Source: Comamonadaceae bacterium (GTDB taxonomy: Bacteria; Pseudomonadota; Gammaproteobacteria; Burkholderiales; Burkholderiaceae_C). From it: DNA of 21,685 nt. Positions 5,701 to 14,895 of the stretch are shown piece after piece. Positions within the stretch are counted from its first letter, which is position 1, and every line of letters begins with the position of its first letter. The stretch covers positions 1-21,685 of the forward strand of contig CANGMW010000011.1 of assembly GCA_947454695.1 (NCBI GenBank), given 5' to 3'. Position numbers and translations under genes: made by a program. A model generated the notes under the pieces. That model had not been told where the DNA came from and searched no databases. It saw nothing but the letters and a program-made list of their open reading frames with translations.

Positions 5701-8169
5701 CTAGCGAGGTGAGCGGTTGTTGCGCAAAGCCACCTGCGCCACTGCGTCCAGCGCGTTGTCCATGACACGGTGGGTGGCCACCACGCGCATCAGACCGGCT
5801 TTGCGCAAACGGTCCATGGTGCGTCGTGACATGGAATGGGCCAGTCCCGCCCCGGAAATAAACATGAACAAGGTGCGGTGGGGGCTGGCCCAGCTCATTT
5901 GCGCACGCACCCAGTTGCCATGCAGATTGATCTCGACCCAAGCGCCAATCGCCAAGTCCGCCTCATGCCAGTCACCTGGGGTGCTGAGCAGTTGCAAACG
6001 CTCGTCCTTGGCATCTAACAAAGCACCTTCGGGTAAATAGCCCGCTTTGTTCACTTCACTGGCCCCCATCCAGACCGCGTCCGCCCCGCCGCTGGCATCT
6101 AAGTCAAATGCACTGCCAAAACCGCTTCCAAAGGCACTGCTGTCCAGCGATGCATCGGCGGGGACTGTGCCCAACTCACGCACTTCAATACCGGCGAGTC
6201 CATCATCATGGTCCCATGGGCGCGGCGTGGGCGTGGACGTGACGGATTTGAGGTTTGCCGACTTGGATAAGTGGGGAACTTTTGTGCTTGTTTTTTTCGA
6301 GTCAGCTGTGATGTCCTGCGTTTCGCCTTGTTGGGCAGCATGGGTTGGCGTGGTGCGCGCGACTGGGTGGGTCGGTGATTTAGCCTGCGCGTCTACTTTG
6401 GCTCGCGCCTTGGCTTTGGCTTCTTCAATGGCTTCAAAGGCTTTTTCATGCTGGTGGATCACCGCATCGAAAAAGCGCTGCATGCGGTCTTGCGGGTAAT
6501 CGATACTGATGAGGCCCTGGCGCAACTTGACCAACAGCTCTGGCACCATCTGGACTAAACGGCTGCGGTTACGACGCGCCAGTCGGACCTGCACGCTCCA
6601 GATCAAGTCATCCACCAAAGCCAGATAACCATGAGGATCGGACGCGCCCCCTCGGGCGGCGAGCTGAGACTGCGCCACCACATGCGCCCAAGGGCCTGCC
6701 AAGAAACCCTTGATCAACTCGGGCACGCGTTTGTCTTCAAGCCGGTCTTGAAAATCAGCGGCCAATCGATGCGCCAAGAGCGTTCGCTGCTCAGCGTGGA
6801 TCAGCGCGCGGGCTGCATCTTCTTGGCGCTGACGAAGGATTTTTTCAGACTGTGCCCATGAGGCGTCAAGATTTGCCAAAACTGCACTGAACGCTTGCGC
6901 GTCGCCTGCCTTTTGGTTGAGTTGGCGAACTGCTTTGGTCACCACATCGTAGAAAACTTCAAAGCCTTGGTCGCGCTCCGATTGGTAGCGCAGACTCATG
7001 TGCGTGATACGGTCCAAAAATTGACGGGCCGGGTGTTTGCGGTCACCAAAAAATCGCAAATCGTTCTGAGCCAGTCGCAGAATCACGGGCTCTAAGATAC
7101 GAATTTGATCACGCACACTTTGCAGCAATCGCTGATCCTGCATCAGGTTTTCGACCATCAAGTGCGCCACCGCCTCACCCAATTGTTGACTCAACCGGCT
7201 GCTGGAGGTGATCTTGGTGTTGACGTTGTCCGAAGCTGCTTGTACAGCGTCTCGGGCTTGAAGATCACTGGGCTTACGTACGACCCCTTCGCTGAGTCGC
7301 CGGATCAAGGGCTCCACCATTTTGAGGTCTTCCAGGGCCACCATAGGCGAAGGCACTGTGTGCAAGAAGCCCTCGCCTGAAGGGGAACGGCCGTCATCGA
7401 ATTCGCCAGTGAGCAATCGCCGAAGTCGGTCAAGCGTCAACAACGTACGACTGACTGAATTTGTTGCTGATTTGCCATCGGATACCAAGCCGCCGGTATC
7501 AGACCCTAAGACCATCACCGGCTCTACGCCCATCGAGACGAGCCAATCAGCCAAGTCTTTGTAGAAACCACGCAAGGTGACACCCAAAATGCCCGCGGCA
7601 GGTGCGATCAGATTCTGGCGCTCTTCTTCGCTGGGCAGAAATACCACCAGGCATTCGTGCAAGGCACGCGCGAACGACTCAGGGCGCAAGGGATTGAGAT
7701 GGGGCTGAACGGTCATCCAACCCATCAGCGTGCTCACCAAAGCATTGAGTCGGGGCAACACATCTTCTACGGCCTGGGAGATTTCTTGCTGCGCAATGGC
7801 AGCTTCAATGTTGGTGTTGATCTGGGTCTCGTCCAACAACTGCAAGTCTTCAAACCGTACTGAGGTTTGGATCTGCGAATCGTTGGAGGCTCGGTGGTAC
7901 ATGGCCCGTCGCAACGTGGCCGTAAAAGTGTCGCAAACTTCGCTGCCCTTGTCGTTTAAAGCATCCATCATGAGACGCCGGACAACGCGGTGGTTGATCT
8001 GTGAGACTTTTGATTTTTCTTGTTGGCTCACCTGGCTCAGCTGCTTGAGCACTTCGTCCATCAACTCGGGGGATTTTTCCAACACCAACTCAAGGCAGTC
8101 ATTCAAAGTTGGGCGGTCGTTGCCGGGATCATCCGACACGCCAATGCGCCACATTTGAATTTTTTTCAT
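5701..8169 (-). CDS. DUF1631 family protein of unknown function
   Basis: A large protein of about 822 aa from the ATG at 8169 (MKKIQMWRIGVSDDPGNDRP). The frame is open up to 8283, but the extra 38 codons look unlike protein and the first triplet is not needed. The N-terminal three quarters are predicted helical and acidic/basic mixed, with the DUF1631-like stretch KSPELMDEVLKQLSQV and a long helical central part. A Pro/Thr/Ser/Lys-rich hydrophilic linker follows (about residues 610-680). The C-terminal 100 residues (LSTPGDWHEADLAIGAWVEINLHGNWVRAQMSW onward) look like a small beta-barrel resembling PilZ-type folds, ending SRRTMDRLRKAGLMRVV. No signal peptide or TM segments, so it is probably cytoplasmic. 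DUF1631 proteins are common in beta- and gammaproteobacteria, and I know of no assigned function. It is divergent from rhlE and lies upstream of ettA on the same strand. Confidence 0.88.
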   Translation of the reverse strand: MKKIQMWRIGVSDDPGNDRPTLNDCLELVLEKSPELMDEVLKQLSQVSQQEKSKVSQINHRVVRRLMMDALNDKGSEVCDTFTATLRRAMYHRASNDSQIQTSVRFEDLQLLDETQINTNIEAAIAQQEISQAVEDVLPRLNALVSTLMGWMTVQPHLNPLRPESFARALHECLVVFLPSEEERQNLIAPAAGILGVTLRGFYKDLADWLVSMGVEPVMVLGSDTGGLVSDGKSATNSVSRTLLTLDRLRRLLTGEFDDGRSPSGEGFLHTVPSPMVALEDLKMVEPLIRRLSEGVVRKPSDLQARDAVQAASDNVNTKITSSSRLSQQLGEAVAHLMVENLMQDQRLLQSVRDQIRILEPVILRLAQNDLRFFGDRKHPARQFLDRITHMSLRYQSERDQGFEVFYDVVTKAVRQLNQKAGDAQAFSAVLANLDASWAQSEKILRQRQEDAARALIHAEQRTLLAHRLAADFQDRLEDKRVPELIKGFLAGPWAHVVAQSQLAARGGASDPHGYLALVDDLIWSVQVRLARRNRSRLVQMVPELLVKLRQGLISIDYPQDRMQRFFDAVIHQHEKAFEAIEEAKAKARAKVDAQAKSPTHPVARTTPTHAAQQGETQDITADSKKTSTKVPHLSKSANLKSVTSTPTPRPWDHDDGLAGIEVRELGTVPADASLDSSAFGSGFGSAFDLDASGGADAVWMGASEVNKAGYLPEGALLDAKDERLQLLSTPGDWHEADLAIGAWVEINLHGNWVRAQMSWASPHRTLFMFISGAGLAHSMSRRTMDRLRKAGLMRVVATHRVMDNALDAVAQVALRNNRSPR

Positions 8170-8505
8170 GACTCTCTGCCCTGAATTGAAGTGATCCTTT
8201 GCTTCACCAAATATTTTCTCTGTGCTCAAGCGGCTTGACCAGCGATTCCACACACTGTTACCAACACGCGTGGTCAAGCACACGCCGCCTCAGCAAGCCT
8301 TTAAAAATGCCAAAAAACGCAATTCGTCTGCGGTGTGCGACAATAGCTCTGTTCCCGGCACACCAGTTGACCGTGACAGCAGCACCTTGCTGCGGGATCT
8401 GACCCAAGCGGTCGTTCCCTTTTTTGAACCCCATCTGCCTTTAACTGGCCAGGTCCTTGCGATCTGAACAGGCCGATACCCCAGCGCCTGGAAGGGCGCC
8501 TCCTT
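8170..8505. promoter_or_regulatory. 336-bp divergent intergenic region between the DUF1631 gene and rhlE
   Basis: No credible gene is seen here. It must hold the promoters for both divergent genes. For rhlE, GACAAT (8339-8344) in TGCGACAATAG is a plausible -10 element and would give a 5' leader of about 155 nt; its -35 is poor. The leader contains a small GCAGC/GCTGC hairpin around 8379-8393 and a T-rich stretch near 8418-8425. Immediately before the rhlE ATG is a purine run, GGAAGG, and a GGCGCC palindrome, which may influence ribosome access. For the DUF1631 gene, AATATT around 8210-8215 (minus strand) is a possible -10. A 9-bp inverted repeat sits at 8233-8279. Confidence 0.45.
8233..8279. 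repeat. 9-bp perfect inverted repeat in the DUF1631/rhlE divergent region
   Basis: GCTTGACCA at 8233-8241 is mirrored by TGGTCAAGC at 8271-8279. With one bulged base the pairing extends by three more pairs (GCG 8242-8244 with CGC 8267-8269), leaving a loop of about 22 bases. It lies 64 to 110 bases upstream of the DUF1631 start codon. It may be an operator or a hairpin in the 5' leader of that gene. No T-tract follows, so it is not an intrinsic terminator. Confidence 0.5.
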
Positions 8506-10176
<1,671 letters not shown>

Positions 10177-10197
10177 TCAACCCTGAATTTCACAGCG

Positions 10198-10234
10198 AAC
10201 GCTGCGTGTACGATCTGTGCACGCAGCGTTTTTT
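10198..10234 (+). terminator. Strong intrinsic terminator after rhlE
   Basis: An 11-bp perfect stem, AACGCTGCGTG (10198-10208) with CACGCAGCGTT (10220-10230), encloses an 11-base loop and runs into six T residues (10229-10234). It lies 21 bases after the rhlE stop and only 24 bases before the gloA start codon. The loop contains TACGAT, which could serve as a weak -10 for gloA. Confidence 0.95.
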
Positions 10235-10258
10235 CATGCGCTGAACACAGGACACTTC

Positions 10259-10645
10259 ATGCGATTCCTCCACACCATGTTGCGCGTTGGCGATCTTCAA
10301 CGCTCGGTCGATTTCTACACCCGGCTGATGGGTATGCAGTTGCTCAGGACCACCGACCGGCCCGAACAAAAATACAGCCTGGCTTTTTTAGGCTATGCCA
10401 GCAATCCGGAACAAGCCGAGTTGGAGTTGACCTACAACTATGGGCAGGATCACTACGACATGGGCAGCGCCTACGGGCACATCGCCATCGGCGTGGCCGA
10501 CATTTACACCACCTGCGACGCGATTCGCGCGGGCGGCGGCAACATTACCCGTGAAGCGGGCCCGGTCAAAGGGGGCAGCACCTTGATTGCCTTTGTCACC
10601 GACCCGGATGGCTACAAGATCGAATTGATTCAACGCGACGACTAA
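10259..10645 (+). CDS. gloA: Lactoylglutathione lyase (glyoxalase I)
   Basis: This cytoplasmic enzyme converts the methylglyoxal-glutathione hemithioacetal to S-lactoylglutathione. It is 128 aa from the ATG at 10259, preceded by AGGA at 10249-10252 with 6-base spacing. A GTG at 10217 in frame lies inside the upstream terminator and is rejected. All four metal ligands known from the E. coli enzyme are present at the same positions: His5, Glu56, His74 and Glu122. The short form (no long Zn-type insertions) fits the Ni/Co-dependent bacterial class. The start MRFLHTMLRVGDLQRSVDFYTRLMGM and the end DPDGYKIELIQ are canonical. It sits alone between the rhlE terminator and the convergent mocA-like gene. 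Confidence 0.97.
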   Translation: MRFLHTMLRVGDLQRSVDFYTRLMGMQLLRTTDRPEQKYSLAFLGYASNPEQAELELTYNYGQDHYDMGSAYGHIAIGVADIYTTCDAIRAGGGNITREAGPVKGGSTLIAFVTDPDGYKIELIQRDD

Positions 10646-10673
10646 AGCCCCGGCCCGCACAGCCATAGGGCTT
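10645..10673. terminator. Possible bidirectional hairpin between the convergent gloA and MocA-like genes
   Basis: AAGCCC (10645-10650) pairs with GGGCTT (10668-10673) around a 17-base loop, so the last base of the gloA stop and two bases of the opposing stop codon lie in the stem. No T-tract longer than two follows on either strand. This is at best a weak or factor-assisted terminator shared by both genes. Confidence 0.3.
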
Positions 10674-11205
10674 AGCGGGCATGCCGGCGCTGCCAAAGTG
10701 TGCGGGCGTGCGCGAGGTCTTGCACGGTGTCGATATCGGTCACGCACCCTTCATCGTCCACAGGCAGCAGGGTGGCGCCAAATGCTTTCACGATGCTGGC
10801 CGCCCCTTGCTCACCGCGCAAGTCCATGAGCTGCTCAGCACAGCACGCCTCAAAACGAACCGGGTGCCCACGCTGCCCCAGGTAAGTGGGCACCACGACA
10901 GGCGCAGCGGGCGCGCGCGCCACGGTCAACAAAGTGTCAGGCTGAATCAGCGGCAGATCGGCCGGCAAAATCAGCCAGCTGCCAGCCCTTGGGTTGGCAC
11001 GCACCGCCGCTGCAATGCTGTCGCCCATGCCGGGATGGCCGGCGTCTTCCACATGACAAGCCAGCCCGCTGGCACGCACCGCAGCGAGCGTGTGTTGCAG
11101 CACGGTGAGTGTGCCCATCATGGCTTGTAGTTTGTGGGTGCTGCCACCCGAGGCCAGAAAGCGCTCGCCTCGGCCGGAGGCCAGCACGATCACCAACGGG
11201 GACAT
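10672..11205 (-). CDS. MocA-like nucleotidyltransferase (molybdenum cofactor cytidylyltransferase family)
   Basis: The product is 177 aa with the MobA/MocA nucleotidyltransferase fold. The nucleotide-binding loop is VLASGRGERF (7-16), with Lys25 in STHKL. Other motifs are GMGDSIAAAV (59-68), LPADLPL (80-86, the metal-binding Asp region), RGHPVRF (112-118), GEQGA (131-135) and DIDT (157-160). These match proteins that turn molybdopterin into its cytosine dinucleotide form for xanthine-dehydrogenase-family enzymes. It is shorter than E. coli MocA (about 190 aa), mainly because the segment between the first helix and the GMG motif is compact. It is the last gene of the molybdenum operon, 4 bases after the xdhC stop, so its product probably charges the cofactor of the enzyme encoded upstream. 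MobA (GMP transfer) is less likely given the context. Confidence 0.85.
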   Translation of the reverse strand: MSPLVIVLASGRGERFLASGGSTHKLQAMMGTLTVLQHTLAAVRASGLACHVEDAGHPGMGDSIAAAVRANPRAGSWLILPADLPLIQPDTLLTVARAPAAPVVVPTYLGQRGHPVRFEACCAEQLMDLRGEQGAASIVKAFGATLLPVDDEGCVTDIDTVQDLAHARTLWQRRHAR

Positions 11206-11209
11206 AGGA

Positions 11210-12217
11210 TCAGGCAGCCAGCGAGCAGCCGGGTGCGCTGGCGGGCGCCGGGGTCAAGGCGTTTTTAACCTCGATGATTTCGGCCACGATCGACACGGCA
11301 ATTTCAGCCGGAGTTTTAGCGCCGATGCCCAAGCCCACCGGCCCATGCAAGCGCGACAACTCCTCAACACTCAAATCGAAATGTTCAGCCAGACGCTCTT
11401 TGCGGGTGGCCTGGTTGCGGCGTGAACCCAAGGCGCCGACATAAAACGCGGCGGATTTCAGGGCTTCGAGCAGCGCCATGTCGTCCAGCTTGGGGTCATG
11501 GGTGAGCGCCACGATGGCGGTGTGCGCATCGGGCATGAGCTCGCGTACCACGTCATCAGGCATGCCCGTCAGGCGTTGCACGCCGTGCATGCCCAAGTTG
11601 GTTTCATATTCTTCACGCGGGTCGCAGACCAGCACTTCAAAGTCCAGCATGCCGGCCATTTGCGCGACAGCCTGGGACAACTGACCGGCACCAATCAGCA
11701 CCAGGCGCCATTTGGGGCCGAATACGGTGGTGAGGGTGGCGCCGTCAAACCGCATGGTCTGGCCGCGACTCGCATCGCTCAAGCTGACCACACCGGTGGA
11801 TAAATTCAAGGTGCGCGCCACCAGATGATGGTCGGCGGTGCGCTGCAATAACTGCTCAATCCACGCCACCTCTTGCAAAGGCTCGTGCACCAAGCGAAGC
11901 GTGCCACCGCAGGGAAGCCCGAAACGTGCGGCCTCGTCTTTGGTGACACCATAAGCAATCATGGAAGGCTTGCTGGCGTCTTGATCGGCAGTGCTGACGG
12001 ACTTGAAAGCCGCTTTGGTGCGCGCAATCAAGTCATCTTCAACACAACCGCCGGATACAGAGCCGCTGACCACACCGTCATCGCGCACCGCCAGCAAAGC
12101 CCCGGGCGGGCGCGGTGCGCTCCCCCAGGTCTCTACGACGGTGACCAAAGTAACGGCGTGGCCGCTGCGCTTCCAATTCAGCGCATCGGCCAGCACCCGA
12201 AGATCAAGACTTTCCAT
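11210..12217 (-). CDS. xdhC: XdhC/CoxI family molybdenum cofactor maturation protein
   Basis: A 335-aa two-domain protein. The N-terminal XdhC/CoxI domain has the usual start LADALNWKRSGHAVTLVTVVETWGSAPRPPGALLAV and the conserved SGSVSGGCVE, with Cys58 and a second Cys103 in GLPCGGTL. The C-terminal part is a Rossmann fold with VLIGAGQLSQAVAQMA (173-188) and ends PAEIAVSIVAEII. Family members bind the molybdenum cofactor, protect it, help add the terminal sulfido ligand and deliver it into xanthine dehydrogenase or related hydroxylases. It lies between the Mo-subunit gene (31 bases upstream) and the MocA-like gene (4 bases downstream), as expected for a dedicated chaperone. An AGGA about 8 bases upstream supports the ATG at 12217. 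Confidence 0.93.
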   Translation of the reverse strand: MESLDLRVLADALNWKRSGHAVTLVTVVETWGSAPRPPGALLAVRDDGVVSGSVSGGCVEDDLIARTKAAFKSVSTADQDASKPSMIAYGVTKDEAARFGLPCGGTLRLVHEPLQEVAWIEQLLQRTADHHLVARTLNLSTGVVSLSDASRGQTMRFDGATLTTVFGPKWRLVLIGAGQLSQAVAQMAGMLDFEVLVCDPREEYETNLGMHGVQRLTGMPDDVVRELMPDAHTAIVALTHDPKLDDMALLEALKSAAFYVGALGSRRNQATRKERLAEHFDLSVEELSRLHGPVGLGIGAKTPAEIAVSIVAEIIEVKNALTPAPASAPGCSLAA

Positions 12218-12230
12218 TCAAGCATCCTAA

Positions 12231-12245
12231 CCGGGACTTGCCCGG
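12231..12245 (-). other. Small hairpin between the Mo-subunit gene and xdhC
   Basis: CCGGG (12231-12235) and CCCGG (12241-12245) form a perfect 5-bp stem with a 5-base loop in the 31-base intercistronic gap. It has no T-tract. It may stabilise or process the polycistronic mRNA, or mean nothing. Low confidence in function, clear in sequence. Confidence 0.3.
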
Positions 12246-12248
12246 AAA

Positions 12249-14375
12249 TCAGGCTTGTTTAATCGCATTAGCCGTGATCGGCAACTTGCGAATGCGCTTG
12301 CCGGTGAGCGAGGCCACAGCGTTGGCCACAGCCGGGCCGATCAAAGCAGTAGCTGGCTCACCGATGCCACCGGGCTTCTCAGTGCTGTTGACCAACACGA
12401 TGTCCATCACAGGGGACTCGTTCATGCGCACCACCGGGAAGGTGTTGAAGTTGGTTTGCTGAACGCGCCCCTTCTCCAGCGTGATCTCCTGCATGGTGGC
12501 CGCACCCAGACCGAACACAATGCCGGACTGGATTTGGGCCTCGACCGTGTCGGGGTTGACCATGTAGCCCAGGTCGGCCGCAACGGACACACGGTGCACG
12601 CGGACTTTGCCTTCTTTATCCAGGCTGATCTCTGCAACTTGCGCCATGAAGGTGTCGTAGCCTTCCATCACGGCCACGCCGCGTGCGCGACCTGCTGCCA
12701 AAGGCTTGCCCCAGCCGGATTTCTCGGCGGCGAGCTTGAGCACGTTGGCCATGCGGGGCGACTTGCCCAACAGGCTTTGGCGGTAAGCGACCGGGTCCTG
12801 ACCAGCCGACTTGGCCAACTCGTCAATGAAACTTTCATTGGCAAAGGCGTTGAAGGCATGGCTCACCGAGCGCCAGTAGCCCACACGCAAACCAGCGTCG
12901 TGTTTGACCACGTCGTGTTTGGTGGCGGGGATGTCGTAGTAAGCCACGGCCGCTTCGGTCATGAGCGGGTCCTGCACTTCGGCCGGTAAACCGAACACAC
13001 GGCCCGTGATGGACTGAGAGGTCAAGCGGAAAGTCATGGCCGAAGGCTTGCCATCGGCGCCCATGGCAGCCGCCATGGTGTTGACCGCAGCCGGACGGTA
13101 GAAGTCGTGGGTCATGTCGTCTTCACGCGACCACACCAGCTTCACGGGTTTGCCCACGGCTTTGGAGATTTGCGCAGCCTGGATGATGAAGTCGATGTCA
13201 ATGCGACGACCGAAACCGCCACCCAGGAAGGTGGTTTTCAGCGACACATCTTCAGGCTTCACGCCCACGGCAACAGCGATCGCGCTTTGTGCAGCATCTT
13301 GCCATTGGGTCGGGCCAATCAGCTGCACCTTGCCGTTGTTGTAGCTGGCGGTGAAGTTCATGGGCTCCAGCGGCGAGTGCGAGAGCAGCTGGCTCACATA
13401 CTCGGCACGCACCACATTTTTCGCAGAAGCGATGACCGCATCGGCGTCCCCCACGGCTTTGAGCGGCAAAGGTGTGCCCGTCTTGACCGCGGCGCGCGTG
13501 CCTTCGAGCATGTTGGTGTGGGTCAGGTTGGCACCTGCGCCTTCGTCCCAAGTGATGTTCAGCGTCTTGCGAGCCACATTGGCACGCCACCAGCTGTTGG
13601 CCACCACGGCCACGCCATCGGGGATCTCGACCACAGCCAACACGCCGGGCATGGATTTGGCCTTGGCCGAGTCCACCGACTTGACCTTGCCACCGATCAC
13701 CGGGCACTGCTCCAAGGCGGCGTAGACCATGCCGGGGAGTTTGACGTCAATACCGAACTCGGCCGTGCCGTTGGTTTTGGCAGGGGTGTCCAGTCGACGC
13801 GTGCGTTTGCCGACGATTTTGAAATCTTTCGGGTCTTTGAGGCTGACTTTCTCAGGCACAGGCAGCTTGGACGCATCTGCCGCCAGCGAGCCGTAAGTGG
13901 CTTTCTTGCCCTTGGGGCCGGTCACCATGCCGTTGTCGGCTTTGAGTTCGCTGCGGTCCACATTCCATTTGGCAGCCGCTGCGCTGATCAGCATTTCGCG
14001 CACTTGAGCGCCGCCGACGCGCAGTTTTTCCCAGCCGTCACGCACCGAGGTAGAACCACCGGTGAGTTGCGGGCCGCCCAGCAAGGGGTTGCCGTAGAGT
14101 TTGGCGTCGGGCGGCGCAATCGCCACTTTGATGCGTTTGATGTCAACGTTGAGCTCTTCAGCAATCAACATCGGCATGGAGGTGTACACACCTTGACCCA
14201 TTTCGGAACGGGCCGAAATCAAGGTGATGGTGTTGTCGTCGGCGATGTGAACCCAGGCGTTGGGCGTGTGCACGGTACCGGCGGCCTGCAAGGCACCCGG
14301 CAAGGCAAAGCCCATGAGCAAACCGCCCGTGGTCATCGAAGAGGTTTTGAGAAAGTCGCGGCGTGAAGTGGTCAT
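12249..14375 (-). CDS. Tat-exported molybdopterin-binding subunit of an isoquinoline-1-oxidoreductase-like Mo hydroxylase (IorB-type)
   Basis: This is the catalytic large subunit, 708 aa from the ATG at 14375, which follows a good Shine-Dalgarno (GAGGAGA, minus strand); an in-frame upstream start at 14390 would remove that site. The N-terminus has a twin-arginine signal, SRRDFLKTSS then a hydrophobic segment ending ALQA (about 30), so it is exported folded with its cofactor. The body is one-chain IorB/xanthine-dehydrogenase type: SEMGQGVYTSMPMLIAEEL (57-75), the Mo-cofactor loop GGGFGRR (385-391), REDDMTHDFYRP (417-428) and C-terminal GGIGEP (669-674) with the catalytic Glu673. Family enzymes hydroxylate N-heterocycles or oxidise aldehydes. 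Substrate cannot be read here. It pairs with the [2Fe-2S] subunit 11 bases upstream. No cytochrome c subunit is encoded next to it. Confidence 0.93.
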   Translation of the reverse strand: MTTSRRDFLKTSSMTTGGLLMGFALPGALQAAGTVHTPNAWVHIADDNTITLISARSEMGQGVYTSMPMLIAEELNVDIKRIKVAIAPPDAKLYGNPLLGGPQLTGGSTSVRDGWEKLRVGGAQVREMLISAAAAKWNVDRSELKADNGMVTGPKGKKATYGSLAADASKLPVPEKVSLKDPKDFKIVGKRTRRLDTPAKTNGTAEFGIDVKLPGMVYAALEQCPVIGGKVKSVDSAKAKSMPGVLAVVEIPDGVAVVANSWWRANVARKTLNITWDEGAGANLTHTNMLEGTRAAVKTGTPLPLKAVGDADAVIASAKNVVRAEYVSQLLSHSPLEPMNFTASYNNGKVQLIGPTQWQDAAQSAIAVAVGVKPEDVSLKTTFLGGGFGRRIDIDFIIQAAQISKAVGKPVKLVWSREDDMTHDFYRPAAVNTMAAAMGADGKPSAMTFRLTSQSITGRVFGLPAEVQDPLMTEAAVAYYDIPATKHDVVKHDAGLRVGYWRSVSHAFNAFANESFIDELAKSAGQDPVAYRQSLLGKSPRMANVLKLAAEKSGWGKPLAAGRARGVAVMEGYDTFMAQVAEISLDKEGKVRVHRVSVAADLGYMVNPDTVEAQIQSGIVFGLGAATMQEITLEKGRVQQTNFNTFPVVRMNESPVMDIVLVNSTEKPGGIGEPATALIGPAVANAVASLTGKRIRKLPITANAIKQA

Positions 14376-14386
14376 GGCGTGTCTCC

Positions 14387-14851
14387 TCAAGCTTTACGCA
14401 TGGTTGCAGCCGCATCTTTGATGGCAGCCTTGATTCGGGGGTAGGTGCCGCAGCGGCAGATGTTGCCACTCATCGCGGCATCAATGTCTGCATCGGACGG
14501 GCTTTTGTTTTTTTCCAGCAAGGCAGCAGCGCTCATGAGCTGGCCGGACTGGCAGTAGCCGCACTGGGGCACATCGTGCTTGATCCAGGCTTGTTGCAAG
14601 GGGTGCGAGTTGTCTTTGGACAAGCTCTCCACCGTGGCCACGTCTTTGCCAGCCACTGCGGACAGCGGCGTGCCGCACGAGCGGACTGCCACGCCGTTGA
14701 CGTGAACCGTGCAAGCGCCGCACAACTGCGCGCCGCAACCGAATTTGGTGCCGGTCAGACCCAGCTCATCACGCAACACCCACAGCATGGGGGTGTCGGG
14801 CTCGGCCTTGGCGTTGACCGCCTTGCCATTCACGTTTAATTTGACGCTCAT
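14387..14851 (-). CDS. [2Fe-2S]-binding small subunit of the Mo hydroxylase (IorA/CoxS-type)
   Basis: A 154-aa electron-transfer subunit that passes electrons from the molybdenum site. The N-terminal plant-ferredoxin-type domain carries Cys39, Cys44, Cys47 and Cys59 (CGAQLCGACTVH then RSC). The C-terminal helical [2Fe-2S] domain carries Cys97, Cys100, Cys132 and Cys134 (QCGYCQSGQ and NICRCGTYPRI). All eight ligands are present. It has no signal peptide, so it is presumably co-exported with the Tat-bearing large subunit, as known for two-subunit enzymes of this kind. The ATG at 14851 is preceded by AGGAG with 7-base spacing. It is the first gene of the four-gene operon and lies divergent from pdxH. 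Confidence 0.95.
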   Translation of the reverse strand: MSVKLNVNGKAVNAKAEPDTPMLWVLRDELGLTGTKFGCGAQLCGACTVHVNGVAVRSCGTPLSAVAGKDVATVESLSKDNSHPLQQAWIKHDVPQCGYCQSGQLMSAAALLEKNKSPSDADIDAAMSGNICRCGTYPRIKAAIKDAAATMRKA

Positions 14852-14858
14852 CAAAAGT

Positions 14859-14870
14859 CTCCTACGTAGG
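14859..14870 (-). promoter_or_regulatory. Shine-Dalgarno of the [2Fe-2S] subunit gene overlapping a 10-bp palindrome
   Basis: The minus-strand AGGAG (14863-14859) lies 7 bases before the start codon. Its first three bases are part of the perfect palindrome CCTACGTAGG (14861-14870). A protein bound here, or a local RNA fold CCU-ACGU-AGG, could restrict translation of the first operon gene. The palindrome is seen directly; a function is inferred. Confidence 0.45.
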
Positions 14871-14895
14871 TTGGGGTAGCTAACTCAACAAATTC

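Noticed and set aside
6091..6400. Low-complexity Pro/Thr/Ser/Lys-rich stretch in the DUF1631 gene considered as a frameshift or insertion
   Set aside because: The reading frame is continuous and a hydrophilic linker before the C-terminal domain is a sufficient explanation.
8222..8467. 81-codon plus-strand frame upstream of rhlE
   Set aside because: Composition is not protein-like, no ribosome-binding site or family is recognised, and it covers the divergent promoter region. It is more likely chance open frame in a leader.
13107..14366. 419-codon plus-strand frame opposite the Mo-subunit gene
   Set aside because: It is an antisense shadow of a gene with complete family motifs; the His/Gly-rich translation matches no family.
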